From Circinella umbellata (lineage: Eukaryota; Mucoromycota; Mucoromycetes; Mucorales; Lichtheimiaceae), in NCBI GenBank assembly GCA_025093555.1, contig JAIWNF010000046.1, positions 1-64,000 of the forward strand: DNA of 64,000 bases. Direction: 5' to 3'. The notes beneath the pieces were generated by a model. The model was given only the letters and a program-made list of their open reading frames with translations. It was not told the DNA's origin and did no database searches. The translations under genes and the position numbers were made by a program. Below are positions 47,933 to 61,249 of the stretch, piece by piece (the first letter of the stretch is position 1; the number at the start of each line of letters is the position of its first letter).

Positions 47933-50184
47933 TTACATCATGATATCAATTTCTTCATCTAAATCATCATCATCGTCAACAATAGGTGTTGGTAATACAG
48001 GAATAGTAGCAGGAACAACATGGGATACCACAGAAGCTTGATGTACAATGGTTTCATTGGATTTGACATTGAAATCCATTTGTTCATTACCATAAACAAT
48101 CAATTCACTACCTGAAGAATTATTGGATCGACGACCCATTTCATCCCCATCTGAATCATCCGAAGAAGTCATACGTTTCTTATGTGCACTGGATCGTTTA
48201 GGTTTGGATGCAGCAATGCTACCCTTCATATGAGCTGCCGCTAAAACAGAGGAAGTAGATGAAACAACAGCAGCTGCATCATCACTATTCTTTCTCTTGG
48301 TTCGCTTTCGACTTTTCTTTGTTGGGCTTGTTGTTGTTGTTGTTGATCCACGTACTTTATCTTGTCGTTTTGAAAGTTCAGCCATAGACATAGGACCTTG
48401 ACCTCTTAAACCAGCTAAATCATCCTCATTTTCCTTATCAGCCATACCATCTTCATCATCACTTGAACCAGCCAAAATATCTTCCGTTAATTCTTGTCGA
48501 GATTTTTTACTTTTTGGTTTTTGTTTCATGGATCGTTTATTTCCATTGGAGGGTGCTCTTCGTCGACGACTCTTATTATTATTAGTAGGCATCACTTTTT
48601 CTTCTTCTTCATCATCTTCAGAATCATCTTGTTGTTGTTGTACCAATTTTTTAACTTGTTGTTTTTCCTTGACAATATAATCAGATACATTTACAGTCGG
48701 CCCGCCGTTCTGTTCACGAATACAAGCATCCACATAACATAAAAGACGAACCAATTGTTCTCGTTGAAGTCTTGATAAATCAATTTCTACTTCATCTTCA
48801 CCATTATTTTCTGAAGATAAAATGGCTAAAATACCAGGTAATTTATCTTGTTGTAATTGATTGGTGATTTTACTTAATAAAGTTTCTTCAATTTGTCGTT
48901 TATGCATATAAGCAAAATTGCCAGTGGATGCATTAGGTAACGGGGAAGAAGCACGTGAACGGTGTTGTGTAGGACGTTCATCTTCTGAATCAGAATCAGA
49001 GGAATCGGACCAATATTGTTGACGATTATTCATATTGGCTACTGTTGTTGGAATCACATCATCATCTTCAGATTCTGATTCAGATGATGATGATCCACTA
49101 CTACTACTGCTACTTTCTGAACTACTACTATCTCGACGTCTTTTGAGAGTTTCAATTGGCATTGGTACTTCCATTTGTTGCTGTTGTAGTTGTTGTTTTG
49201 GTTGTACTAATTCTTGTTCAAGAATAGGAGTAGCAATATCTAATTCTTGTACTGCAATATCTTCATCCACTTGAACAATTTCTTCTTCTTCTTCTTCAAG
49301 AATCATTCCTCGTTGTTTATTAATATCTTGGAATAATTGTTCAGTTTGTTGAGGTAACATAGCGTTCAATAAATTATTGTTATCAGCATGAAGCAAATGT
49401 GTATTATCACCAGGAATAATAACATTTGTATTTTCAGGTACTAAAAAAAAAAGTCAATTGTTATTATCTTTTTCTTTTTTAACATACTCTAATACTCCCC
49501 CCACTTCCCCTCCCAACTTAAACGATTCAATTTTTTTATAATTTACCAAAAGTCATTTCATCATAAAAAGGTGATTGAACAGCCATAGCCCCTTCATCTA
49601 AAGGATCTTGACTAAAAAAACTTTCGAGTTGTAATGATAATTGATGAGCATCAAAGTCAGTTAAATCAGTAGGCGATAAATCAGCTGGTGAAGGTGTATT
49701 CGAAGCTGATGACCATGGATCCAGCCATTCACTATAACAACTTTGGTCTGTTAGTTCAAAAAAAAAATAATCATAATAATAATAATAGAACAGAAAAAAA
49801 AATTTTTTTGAGGGTCTGTGATCGGTGTGATGATAATTTAAAATAGTTTACCTCATCATCAAATTTTGAACTTCGCCTGTCAAATCTTCCATACCAGGAG
49901 CAACAACACCAGGTGTAGATAAAAGTTCATTTAATTGTTCTTGTGTCATGACAGGTGGGGCTTCCACATGTGATTTTCGACGTGTAGATTGAAATGAAGT
50001 TTGCTGTGTAAATGAATCATTGGATTCGTGGTGTGCAACAGTAATTCTAAATTTTATTTAAATCCTTTTATTATTAAACCCGAGATCTTTCAAAAAAAAA
50101 CTAGCCACAAACTGTAAAAAGTTTTTTTAACGTATTTTATGGAGCTCGAAAAAAAAAAAAAAAAAAAAAAACTTACCCTCCCAT
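47933..50184 (-). CDS. Acidic nuclear-type protein with NET-like segment
   Basis: Four exons, 50177-50184, 49852-50046, 49547-49731 and 47933-49440, join in frame to 631 residues. The first exon is only eight coding bases (ATGGGAGG). I do not recognise the protein by name. Residues about 314-374 (KITNQLQQDKLPGILAIL, DEVEIDLSRLQREQLVRLLC, YVDAC) resemble the NET domain of BET bromodomain proteins in length and pattern (KLPGI, EIDL, L..YV). Around it lie Ser/Asp/Glu tracts, Gln runs and basic patches such as RRRRAPSNGNKR and KKSRKRTKRK that look like nuclear localisation signals. The acidic N-terminal part (EWLDPWSS..., LESFFSQDPLDEG) could be an activation domain. A chromatin or transcription role is inference. 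Confidence 0.75.
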
Positions 50185-53100
50185 GATTTATATGAGTTAA
50201 TGAGTTATGTACAAATAAAAAGTTTTGAGAATATAGAAAGATAGAGAGAGAAACAAAAAAATAAAACGCGTGGAATATATGGATATGTATATGTGCGTAT
50301 GAGTAGAAACAAAAAAAGTGACAAAGTACTTTAAAAAGTAATGAGATCAATAAAAAGATCGTTGGAGAGTGATAATAAAAAAACGGGTATGGAGGAAAAG
50401 TGCGCTCTGCAATCAACACAAAAAAAAAACAAAAGACTTTTTTTAAGGAACTATATGATTTTTTTTTGATAAGAGATTCAACTGTCAAAAAAAAAAAAAT
50501 AAAGAGAACCGTTTGTGCAGAGCGCGTTTAAAGAAATATAGAAAGAGAAAAAAAAAATATTTTTTTTCTGTGAAGAATTTTTTATAAGCAAAAAGCATAG
50601 TCAAGTTTTCCAGTCCCGCGCAAAAAGAAAGTTTTTTTTCAGGCGGATCCAAAAAATAAAGAAACGAAAGAAAAAAAGCTTTTTTATTGTTTTTATTTTT
50701 CGTCGAGATCCATCCAATGTGTTTGAGGGAGGTGGTGAAAAAAAGAGAGAGAGGGTTTCTTCCCGAGATTCATAAGGTTTTGAAAGATCACTTTGGGGAA
50801 ATAGGAATCATTTCAAGTTAAAGCGAATTAGGAATGGAAAAAATAGTTTTTTTGCTTAAATGAAAAAATACTTTCTCTTTGTTTCTTACTAAGGCTTATT
50901 ATTGAGGGTTCCTGAAGTTTTACAATAAAACAAAAAATATGTTCAATAGGAAATAATTGAAATCATGTAAGAGAGAACGATGGCTTTTTTCATAGTTAGA
51001 AGAAGTCCGATTCTTTTTTTTTTTTTTGGATCATAAAGCCTTATTTTGCTATTATCTTTTTGGCAACAATAATTATTACTACTGAAAAGTAATATTGCAG
51101 GACAGGCTTTTTTATTTTTAATACAAAAGCTGATATTAACTTGATTTATCATAAAAACAATAATGTATTATAATTTTTTCTCAACATATGTTTTTATTGT
51201 TGCTAAGCCGAGTCTCGAAAAAAAAAAAACCTGATATAAAACCCTCACCTATCAAAAAAAGTTACCCAATTTATCATAAAAATTACACATGAAAAACCTG
51301 AAGTATTTAAACAAAAAAATAGGATACACTTCAATGACAGAATATTATATATATTATGTACACAGATTCAAGAAAGAAAAAAGCACTTTATGAGTACAAT
51401 AGATGTGAGAAGTATATTACAATAATAAAGCGAAAAAGTAAATACAACAACAATACAAGAAAGTAAGATGGGAAAATAAATGTAAATTATACATTATTAT
51501 AATTACTTGTAATATATTATTTAAGTGTGTTTAATCGTGACTATCAATTACCTTTCATTCTACAATAATAAAATAAGGAAAGGATACTTTTATATAAAAT
51601 AAATTATGTTTCATTACGTATCTTGAGAAATATGATGAAAACCATTTATTTGTATTGTTAGTCCTATACCTTCTCGTCATGATTTTAGAACAAGATTGTG
51701 ATTATACACAAGATAACTTTGTTTTAGAATAAAAACACTTTGTTTCAATGATAAAAGTAATAAATAAAAAAAGCAACCCGTTTTTGATAAGTAAAAGGCT
51801 TTGTTAATAGTAAGATGAACTTAGAATAATATAGACTTCAGCACGTTTTTTTTATGTACGGCGCGACTGATATATTTATGCCTACCTATATTTTTATTAA
51901 TATGTGTCCTTTTCTATTATGCCGAGCAGAAAAATATGAAATTCATTAATCCTTCCCCTTAATTATGTCACCACCAAATTCCTTGTAGTACTAGTATCCT
52001 TATTGTTATTATTATCGGTGTTGTTCATATATTGAGTAACATACATAATATCTTCACAATTCATGGCTACATTCAATCTCAGTCACCAACATGATCGCCA
52101 AACGCACGGGCCCTCTTCGCAAGTATTATGGAGTGAAAAAAAGGAATTGGTTTGAAAGCCATAGTAACCTATTAAAGCAATACTTTTTTTTAAAGATTTG
52201 GTCTACATAACTGTTGCCATGACATCAATTATTACTATTACACTGGTAACTAATTGTCTGTAGCATTAATTTTGATAGTTTCAGTTTTTAACTAATTAAA
52301 TCTCTTAAAAACATGCAATTAGACATTATATCTTACTAGGTTGGTCAATCCTTTGAATTTGACCTTATAAAGCCACACATGTACGGGATTTTTTTTTTAA
52401 AAAAAATTGATTTATGATTTATACAATATATATATAGAAATAATCCCATCTATGAATTTGACAGTGTGTATCTATGAAAGCCAAAGTGTTGGGGAGGACT
52501 TTCTCGTTGGGTAATAAAGTTTCAGACCCAACTTTTTTTTTATCATTATACTGCCTGTGTGTGTGTGTGTGTGTGTGTGTGAATGAAGACGAGTGAGAGC
52601 GAATAAGGGAGAGGAGGAAGAGGAGCTGTGTGAAACAAACTAATGTATATATAGCTTATAAACGAAATGGCCGGGAGTTTGAGTCGGGTCGTGTGGGACA
52701 AAAGGTACGTGATGTTATTAAAAAGTATATCCATATCTTTACTACATATGCCTTTGGACCAGAGTTGGATTGCAAGAAACTGATCGACCTTACTTGACGC
52801 GACAATACTGCGCGTTATGTACTATCAAGTCCAGTAATTTTTCGCGGGAAATCGAGCGTCGTTTTGCTAATATCTCTTTGTAATATCCCTTGAAAATGTA
52901 ACTCTTTTTTAATGGATGACCAAGATGTACCTCCTTTATAAACACTTTTATATTATATATTATTAATCCTTTTTAAATTTGTACTATTCCATTTATCACA
53001 CAAATAAAATATATAGATGATCAAAAGATCATCATCTTACAGCCGAAAAGTATAAATATTTTATGATATATAAAACCTATATAACAAAAAAAAATCCTGT

Positions 53101-53894
53101 GTTATTCTTGTCAAACGCAATATTTATAAATATTATTCTATTGAAACTGTTACTCTATATATGAATCTGAGTATACAATTTGATACCATACGTACGTGCC
53201 TACGTAAAAATTAAAAATCTGTATCATCACTATCATTATTATTGCCATAATGTTAATACTTTACAAAAAGAAAAATGTGTACTCCTATGATACTGAATAT
53301 ATAGATTTGATTAATAACAAACAGTGTTGGTTATTTTGAAGTTTACAGAATTTTATGATAGGATATTTCAAACATATATAACCACAACCCATTTGACGAC
53401 ATTACCACACTTTAAAAGCTGTTTTAATCCTGAGTTTAATTTATCATTGTTTATTTTTAGTGAACTATCGAGTAAAAACCGGTACTAGTCAAGAAAATGA
53501 TTTGACTTTTTTTTCATCAAGGAGAGACACATTAAAATAATGCCTATTACTTGATAAGATATTTTTAATACTTATAACTTTCTCTACATTATACAAAGAG
53601 TTAGCATAGTATGTAATAAAATGTTTGTATGAATTTTCCTTGGTTTCACACTCAACGAATGGGGGGTGCTCCAAAACGCGCTACGCGTCGGAATATTTTT
53701 TTTTTCGCGTACAGTTCCTTGAAAAAAAAAAAAAAATTCTTACATTTGTGGAACGTATACATTTTTTATACTCTCTCCCCTTTTTTTTATTGTTGTGCAA
53801 CTCTTCTTTTTCTTTACTGATATATAATATAAACGACACTTTCTTTTCCCTCCATCTCTCTCATTGAACTAATCGTTATTTTGTTTGTTTTCAT
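50185..53894. other. Intergenic region, 3.7 kb
   Basis: No convincing gene. It starts with a 5' leader full of A and T homopolymers upstream of the NET-like gene (50185-50700). It also holds a (GT)n microsatellite at 52555-52581 and ends in a T/CT-rich stretch before the small PIP-motif gene. Frames here are produced by homopolymers. Confidence 0.5.
52555..52581. repeat. (GT)n microsatellite
   Basis: Thirteen uninterrupted GT units. Confidence 0.9.
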
Positions 53895-54776
53895 ATGAGT
53901 ACACTTGGTGCATTTGGATTTCATACACAAAAACATGCAGAACAACAACAGCATGTACAAAAGCAACAACAACAAAAACAATTGAAAAATAATAAACTAA
54001 CAACATTTAGAAACACCACTCATACTGCTCCTGTTTCTACTTCTTCTTCTTCTACTACTAATGTACCATCACAAATAACTTGTGTTCCCTGGTTACTTTC
54101 TCCTACTACTGATTCACCTTCAAAATCATCTTTTGTAACAATTGACAAAAATCAAAATCAAACCTTAAAAACTATTATACCATCTAATACAATGTCGACA
54201 AGAAAACCTAAAAAATCAAAAGGAAAAACAACTACAAAAAAAACTAGTGGATCAACAACAATTACACAATTCTTTGCACCTCAGAAACAAAATAAAAATA
54301 TTGCTATGGAAATTGATGAAAAAGGAAAAGAACAAGCTGTTGTACGGAAACAAATTTGTTTTGAAGAATTATGGCAACGACTTGTAAAAGAATATAGTAA
54401 TAATAATAATAATAATGACTGTCAGCAGGATAACAACAACAACAATAATAATAATAATAATAATAAAAGCTTTAAATGTATCAATCGACGACGCAAACAT
54501 GATGAAGAAGAAGAACAAAATGAGTGCTGCGCTGTTGTACCACGACAAGCCAATAAAAAAACAAAGTTTACGGTGGATCACGAGTTTTTATTAAAGTTCC
54601 AACAACTTTTAACGGTTAATAATCCAACATTATATAATATACCATTGGTATTAGATGATAATGATAACAAAGGCCAAGAAGAACAAACAGTCATTGTAAC
54701 AATAAGAAGACAATTAACCGTCAATGAATCAATGGATTTGTTTAATCAAATTGCTAACGAATTATTATTACTATAA
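53895..54776 (+). CDS. Hypothetical protein with PIP-like motif
   Basis: Single exon, 293 residues. The first 40 residues are Gln-rich, followed by a Ser/Thr stretch, a basic Lys-rich patch (STRKPKKSKGKTTTKK, 101-116) that could be a nuclear signal, and directly after it GSTTITQFFAPQK (119-131). STTITQFF fits the PCNA-interacting peptide pattern (hydrophobic at position 4, two aromatics at 7 and 8) except that Ser or Thr replaces the usual Gln. Two Asn runs (about 166-191) interrupt a possible folded C-terminal part (EFLLKFQQLL, DLFNQIANELLLL). I recognise no family. A nuclear replication/repair factor is a hypothesis only. The start is the first ATG after a T/CT-rich leader. The TLDc gene converges. 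Confidence 0.65.
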   Translation: MSTLGAFGFHTQKHAEQQQHVQKQQQQKQLKNNKLTTFRNTTHTAPVSTSSSSTTNVPSQITCVPWLLSPTTDSPSKSSFVTIDKNQNQTLKTIIPSNTMSTRKPKKSKGKTTTKKTSGSTTITQFFAPQKQNKNIAMEIDEKGKEQAVVRKQICFEELWQRLVKEYSNNNNNNDCQQDNNNNNNNNNNNKSFKCINRRRKHDEEEEQNECCAVVPRQANKKTKFTVDHEFLLKFQQLLTVNNPTLYNIPLVLDDNDNKGQEEQTVIVTIRRQLTVNESMDLFNQIANELLLL

Positions 54777-55330
54777 TTAATATTATTTACTACTTTTTAT
54801 AACTTTCCCCACTCTCCCATCCCGAAAAAAAACAAAAACAAGAAAAAAAAATCATTATTTGTATATAAAAAATATACCTCAACCTACTTTCCTTTCCACC
54901 TCCCCCCCTCGTTCTCTCTTTTATACATTATACATATATTATATATTTACGCCATGCATTAGAATGCATACTACATGTTGTTTATCGTCTTTATATAAGA
55001 AATAACTCCGTGATATTTGTTGTTTAGAATTTTAATAAACAAATTGAATTTTTTTTTCCATAAACAGCCAAAAAAAAAAAAAACTAATGTAAAGGGAAGT
55101 ACAAAAAAAATATATATGAGAATGCAAAAAGAGGGAAAAAATATACAGGAGGGGAGAAACATGGAATGCGATGATATATATATATATAGGGAAGAGCGGA
55201 TAGAATATATATTTTTTGTTTTTGAATGAGAAGGATGATTAAAATGGAGATGGTATATATAAGTATATTGAAATGGGGGATATATAATTATATGCAAGAA
55301 AAAATTATCTGTTGTATAGTATTTTAGGTT

Positions 55331-56767
55331 TTAAAATCTAAAACCCCATATTTCCAATCCAAGACATTCAAAATCTAAACTACTTGAAAGTGGTTTGTTA
55401 TCAAATGTGGCACATGATTCTGTGTGTCCTTGAAGTAAATCTTCATTAAGCCAAATCGCCACGCGACCATCTCTATAAAGAGGCAATATATATATATTTA
55501 TTTTTTTGTGATTAATCAAACATGGGTTTATCAAAAAAAAAAAAATGTAAAAAAGCTTACCCCCCACCGAAACTGATATAATTTCGAGCGGAATAACACA
55601 GGTAATCATTTTTACCGGTCCAACGATATGTTTCTATCAGTGGATCTTGTGTTGATACTACAGAATCGACTGCATGCATATAGGATGGATCCAACCTCCA
55701 AAGGAAACTATGTCAAGAATAAAAACAAAAATAAAAAGTTAGTTCTCATTTTTGTGTTGTTGAAACCAAAAGTTTACATGTAAAGAATATGTATATCTTT
55801 TTATTTACCATTCGCCTGACCCATAAAATCGTGATTGAATATGTATTGGTTCTGTTAAATACGCACCAAAGATCTACAATTTGTTGTTAAAATGTACATT
55901 TGTAAGTATAAATGCATGTCACGCATACGGAAAAGAAATTTCTACGTTTTCAATTTTTTTTTCTTTTTTTTTACTACTCATGCAAGATAAATATATGCAA
56001 TTTTTACCTCTTCATCGGTGGTTTGTATTATTACTAAACATGGTCCAATATGATTTTCAAGTCTAGTATACATGGTTTGTAGACTTGAGCCATGTTGATC
56101 CATACTATAAAGCAATGGCCATTCAGAGCATACTGCCATTCGAGATGGTAAAGAATTTCGAAGCTAAGAAATGCAATAATAATTAATGATCACATCTTCT
56201 ATTATCATGTAACTGTTATTATAATGATAAAAACGGTTATTATTTAACAAAGAACCAAAGACAGGTAAGATGACGTACTTGTTCGGCAATATCAGTATTT
56301 AAACATCCCGAGGTATGTACAGAACGTTGAGTAAGCTTAATCGGTGGGTATTGATTTTGTTCTGCCATACTAAGAAGTGATTTCTTTTGTTCATCATCAT
56401 CATCACTACTGTTGCTACTACTACTGCTGCTGCTGCTGCTGGTACTTGAAGACAATGATAATGAACTAAATAAGCCGGTACTACTACGTCGTATCATAGT
56501 TTGTCTTCTCTTATCATTTCTTTCAAGATGTCGAGAAAGATTATTTGATGATGATGAATGTAATACACCATTATCATGAAGATTAACTTTCTTTGTTGTA
56601 TTTGTAGTTGTTGCTGCTATAGTTGTGTTATCTCCACCTCCTTCATCGAAATAATAAAATTGTGTACATTGAATCGTAGAAGTATCCAATACCGCATCAT
56701 GTCGATGATGTCGTATATCAGTTGTATTTACAATGATGGAAGGTAATGCTGTCGAAAGTTTTATCAT
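55331..56767 (-). CDS. TLDc-domain (OXR1-type) protein
   Basis: Five exons, 56279-56767, 56008-56163, 55809-55873, 55561-55707 and 55331-55472, join in frame to 332 residues. Residues 1-163 are low-complexity (Ser and Asp runs). The TLDc domain fills 164-332: LPSRMAVCSEWPLLYSMDQH, LENHIGPCLVIIQT, IFGAYLTEPI, FYGSGE, CFLWRLDP, YLCYSARNYISFGGGDGRVA and a C-terminal FECLGLEIWGF. TLDc proteins (OXR1, NCOA7, TLDC2; yeast Oxr1) protect from oxidative stress and bind V-ATPase, promoting its disassembly in yeast. The domain is complete and at the extreme C-terminus as in the family. The first exon has only weak features, so an upstream exon cannot be excluded. Confidence 0.9.
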
Positions 56768-59666
56768 ATCTTTTTTTTGTTATTTTTATTTTTGTTACAG
56801 AAGAAGAAAAAAAGATCCAAAAATGGGGTTTTCGAAAAAAAAAACAGAATGGCTTATTTTTTTATAACTTTTTTTTTTTTACGCCAATTCTCTTTTTATT
56901 TTTGCGTGGGAAGCTTTCCCGCGGATGAAGCACAGACCCCCCCTTTCTATCTTCTCTCTTCTTTTTTACACTCAATACTATCAAAAAGGAAAACAAAAAG
57001 TGGAGCGGGAACTATGTGTAGTATAACTTTTTTTTGACTCGGCACCCACTCTCTCTATCTTCTTTGCATCCTTTTTGTTTATCTCTTTTAAATGGTATAA
57101 ATATTTTCATCATGGAGTTCCCACACAATTCGAATACATATATAAAGAGAGTAATAATATTTAGCATTTATTTACATTAAATAGTGTAAATGTGTAGCAA
57201 ATAATAATCAAAATGATATTAATCGATCTTCATATGTTCTTCTGATAGAAATATATAATTTGATATATAGTTCATCCAGTCTGTTTTAAGGCAGTTGGCA
57301 TGACACACATAACACATGAACACCGGACCAATCGTCGGCTTTTAACACGTTGTACGTATATATATAGAATTTTTTCTTCTTCTTCTTTCTTTCTATATAA
57401 AAGTCCATTATTACTATTCATTTCCAACAATAACAACGTGTTTAAAAAGAAAATAAAATGAAATGACAATCATATTATTTATTACACCAGTCGGAATTGA
57501 GTCCGCTTTGTTCTCTTTCTTCTTTACAATTCTATTCGTTTTGTTCAATCTATTAATAAACAATAATGTAATTACTTATAATACTTCTTGAATGTAAATA
57601 AAATAATTTGTTTGCTTATTGTTATTATTTGTAGACAAAACATCACTGTTTTGTATTCAATTATTTACTATTTGAGCGATTTATTTTTTCAGTCTAAACT
57701 CTTTTAACTCTTTTAAAAGCTTCTCTCTCTAAATCACACACATGGTTGTAAAATGTCACCTCAAATTTCTTGAATTGGAAACTTCTATTAGATAGATATA
57801 CCATTATACTCCCAAAAATTGGCAAGTTTTTACAACTATGGCTTGTATTTTTATTTTCTCATGTTTGATTTTTTTTTTGCCTTTCTTTGGTGTATATTCA
57901 CGAGTTTGTTATTGAAATATGAAACAAAACCCTTTTGTGTATGATAAAATGGCGCAACAACAAAAAATACAACAACAAAAGTTGTCGTCATCTACTTACA
58001 TAGAACCACTATTTCTAATGAAAAAAAAATAAATAAAAATTTAATTTAAAATTGTTATTGTTATCTTCTCTTCCTTTTCCTATTACTGTAGCCTATATTT
58101 TATATAATTCATATACTCATATAACAAAATCAAATTCTTCTTACGGGAAATCTTTTTTTTTTTTTTAGTCCGCGTGATTTTATGTATAAAAGAATCTGGA
58201 CTTTCTCATCTTATACAATAAGATCTTATTCTCTCTTTCTCTCTTGTGTCACTTTAAAGCGCAGCATGATTAACGTCACATGGGAATAATGGCGTCTTTT
58301 TTGGTAGGTTACTTTTAATTACTTTATTTATTAACCATGGATATTTATGCAATATAAGGTTTTGACATATGTGTTTTTTTTAATTCTTTCAATCAAATTT
58401 GATATAATTAAAGATAAGATAAAAAAATTAATTGTTATAGAACCCGGGATTAGATTTATATGTCTTTTATGGGGTTAATTATGACAATCAGACTAAATGT
58501 ATAGATAGCCGAAATCGAAATTGTCTCTGAACATCTGATAATGAATAAAAAAAAATTACAACACCAATCACTTTTTTCAGTTAAATCATCATGACTTGTG
58601 TACTTTTGGTAAACATGACTCCCCAAGCTGTTATCATATTACATGTATGACATTTATTCTTGACAATGCATTGGAAAGTATATACTCTCTAGTGATTCCC
58701 TTCCTTATCTTAAAAGCCAAACAGACAATCAGGTACCGGGCATCAGTGACTACATACACGAGTTATTATTATTAATTTCTGGACACATCATTATAAGAAA
58801 TTTGGTAGTGTAATACAATAACCATTTCAGTTACGGATACAAATATAATATTTCTAAATGTGTTGAGATGCTTGTTGATAAAAAAAAGTATATAATCAAG
58901 AGCAATAACTCTAATTAGTATTGATTGTATATCAAAGAGAAATAAGTCTTTCAATACGTAGAATAGATAAAAAAGAATAGAATTAGAGTAGTAGATTATT
59001 AAGAATTATTATAATGACGACCACTCTCTCTTTTCGTTATACAATGAAGAAAGCTCTTTTCACTTTAACTTTTTTTTCTTCGAGTATAATGACAATACCA
59101 TGTTGTCTGTTTGTTATATATGGTATATTATTTTCTATCGTCGAAGAATAATTGGTATTACTACAATATGTTGCTATTAAAATAATAATTACAATAATAT
59201 ACTTCTAACCCCTATTTCTCGTATAGCTTAATAGCATATTACAATACTCCACTATGTTCTACGTATTTTTCGCATATGGGTCTTTTTTATGTTATAAAAA
59301 AAGTCCCATCCCTTAGTTGTTATTACGGGGATAAAGCAACTATTTGATTATTACGTAGTTGTTTTATGGTATGCATCTTACGTAACGTTTTATTTATGTT
59401 GATAAGAAATGCAGTATATGTAAAATAAAAAGAAAAGATATAATCGAAGGAAAAGAGAGTAAAATTTATCAATATGCAACAAATAGTAACTCAATCCTTA
59501 TTGTTTTTTTCCAATGGCGAACAACACTACTTTGCTTGCTTTCAATAATTATTTAAAGGAAAAAAAAGGAAAAGTGATCATTACATACTTTTACGTACGT
59601 GTTCAAAATATATATATATGATGCTTTCTATTTAAAAATTATAAAAGAACAAAAACAGAAAAGAGT
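56768..59666. other. Intergenic region, 2.9 kb
   Basis: No gene, RNA gene or clear repeat recognised. T- and CT-rich stretches at 56770-57080 probably belong to the promoter of the TLDc gene. Confidence 0.5.
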
Positions 59667-61249
59667 TTATTGATATGAAGTTTCAAGTGCATCGATTACC
59701 AATGGCCCAAATTGTTCAATTTTCGATTCATCCAATGCCCCCTTTTGCCACGTCACTGTAGCATACATGCTATCTTTTGTGCTAATCGATGTCACACTCA
59801 ATGCCATTGTCATCATTTGTGAGCTTTGAGAAAACCAAATCGATTGAATTTCCCATGGATTGTTTTTTATATTTGCATTACCGTTGTATGATTCTTTTTG
59901 ATTGTTGTCGTCAGAAACATAAATAAATCGACCCAAATCAGATAACTGTATTCCACCACTTCGTGCCATTGAATTTGCATTCCAGTTATTATACCATGTT
60001 TGAATATAATCTTCTGGAAATCTTGGAACAGCTAACCATTTTCCTGGATCCTTGGCACCTTGTAATTTGTTTATTTTAAGGTTTTCATAATAATGTTTTG
60101 CTTTATCCCAAAACAGCGATGCTAATCGTTTATTGTTATCACCATAATCATTATTTTTAAGAGTAATGTAAGAGGGTCCCCATGTATGTGCATAGTTTCC
60201 AACAAAATTACCCATTTCATCTTGAGGTACAGGAGGTTCTTTACAGAATGATCGACAATTGATGGGCGTATGTGTCACAACTTTATTTTCTTGATCTCCA
60301 TAAAGTTTTGAAAAAGCTGTTATCATGGCTGCCATAATAGCTGCATGAGGTGTAACCCGTGTAATTTTGATGTTGTACAAACATTATGCCATTGTGTACC
60401 ATTGATTTCAATGGCTCTTGTTTGTGTATGATGTCGAGCGAGCGTTTTGTCCGTAACACCACGTATATCGCCTGCCCAACCAACTGTTGGGAACCAATAT
60501 TGTGCTAAAGAAATTGGTAAAATACTCTTGACTGTTTTACGCATAATAAGCTGCATGACCTCCCATTGACTTGGCATAGGTCCTTGACGATCTTCATAGG
60601 GGCCCAATAATGAACTTTCTAGATTGGAGCGAAGGGTGTAATCGTTTTCCACCGATTTTATTTGATTATTATCCTCTTTGATCTGACTTTTTGAGTGGTT
60701 GTGACTATTGCTATTGAGCTCTGTATATAATTCACGCCAAAATGTTGCTACACTTGCACCATCCATAACCACATGGTTGACCGTCAGTGTCATACTACAC
60801 TCATCTAATCGATCATCGTGAACATAAATTCTTAAATACCAAAGTGGAATTGTATGATTATCAAAGTCAAAATCATGATCACATTCATTGGCAATAATTT
60901 CAGAAAGTGTTATTCGATCCCAAAATGGTGTATTGCTGGTGTCGATGTGAAGAATGGCTGAAAGATCAAATTTAGCAAGACGTGCAAAATGGATAGTCGG
61001 TTGATTCCAATGGGCAACGACTAATGAGAGTTGTGGATGTTTTTTTACGAGATGACTGAGTGGTGTGTGAAGATGGTTTAAATAAAATCGTTTGATGGCG
61101 TCATTTTTGTTGATTTGTTGATCTGTTGTTATAGGAGGGCGAGGTGGATGGCGTAATAATGCAGTAAATGTAGCAGCGCCATAACAATTGACAAAATATT
61201 TTGATGTTTGGAACTTTTCCAGGAGACCTAAAGGTCGTTCAACTTGCAT
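59667..61249 (-). pseudogene. HxxxDG acyltransferase copy 1, one-base frameshift
   Basis: A single-exon gene whose first part (61249 to about 60360) and second part (about 60360 to 59667) lie in different frames. Compared with copy 2 (AAACATGGAGTAACACC), this copy reads TTACACGGGTTACACC and lacks one base at about 60355-60365. Joined across the lesion it would be about 500 residues. The catalytic HVVMDG (159-164) and FWRELY are intact, as are MGNFVG, MARSGGIQLSDLGRF and WQKGALDESK. Proteins of this type are CoA-dependent O- or N-acyltransferases (AATase/BAHD/condensation-like superfamily). Either a recent pseudogene or an assembly error in a working gene; nothing else is broken. Confidence 0.8.

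Noticed and set aside
50090..50488. A 132-codon Phe-rich frame upstream of the NET-like gene
   Set aside because: It is made of long A/T homopolymers in the 5' leader and overlaps the micro-exon and first intron of that gene.
52660..52710. tRNA-like B-box resemblance (GGGAGTTTGAGTC)
   Set aside because: No matching A box, acceptor stem or anticodon arm could be formed around it.
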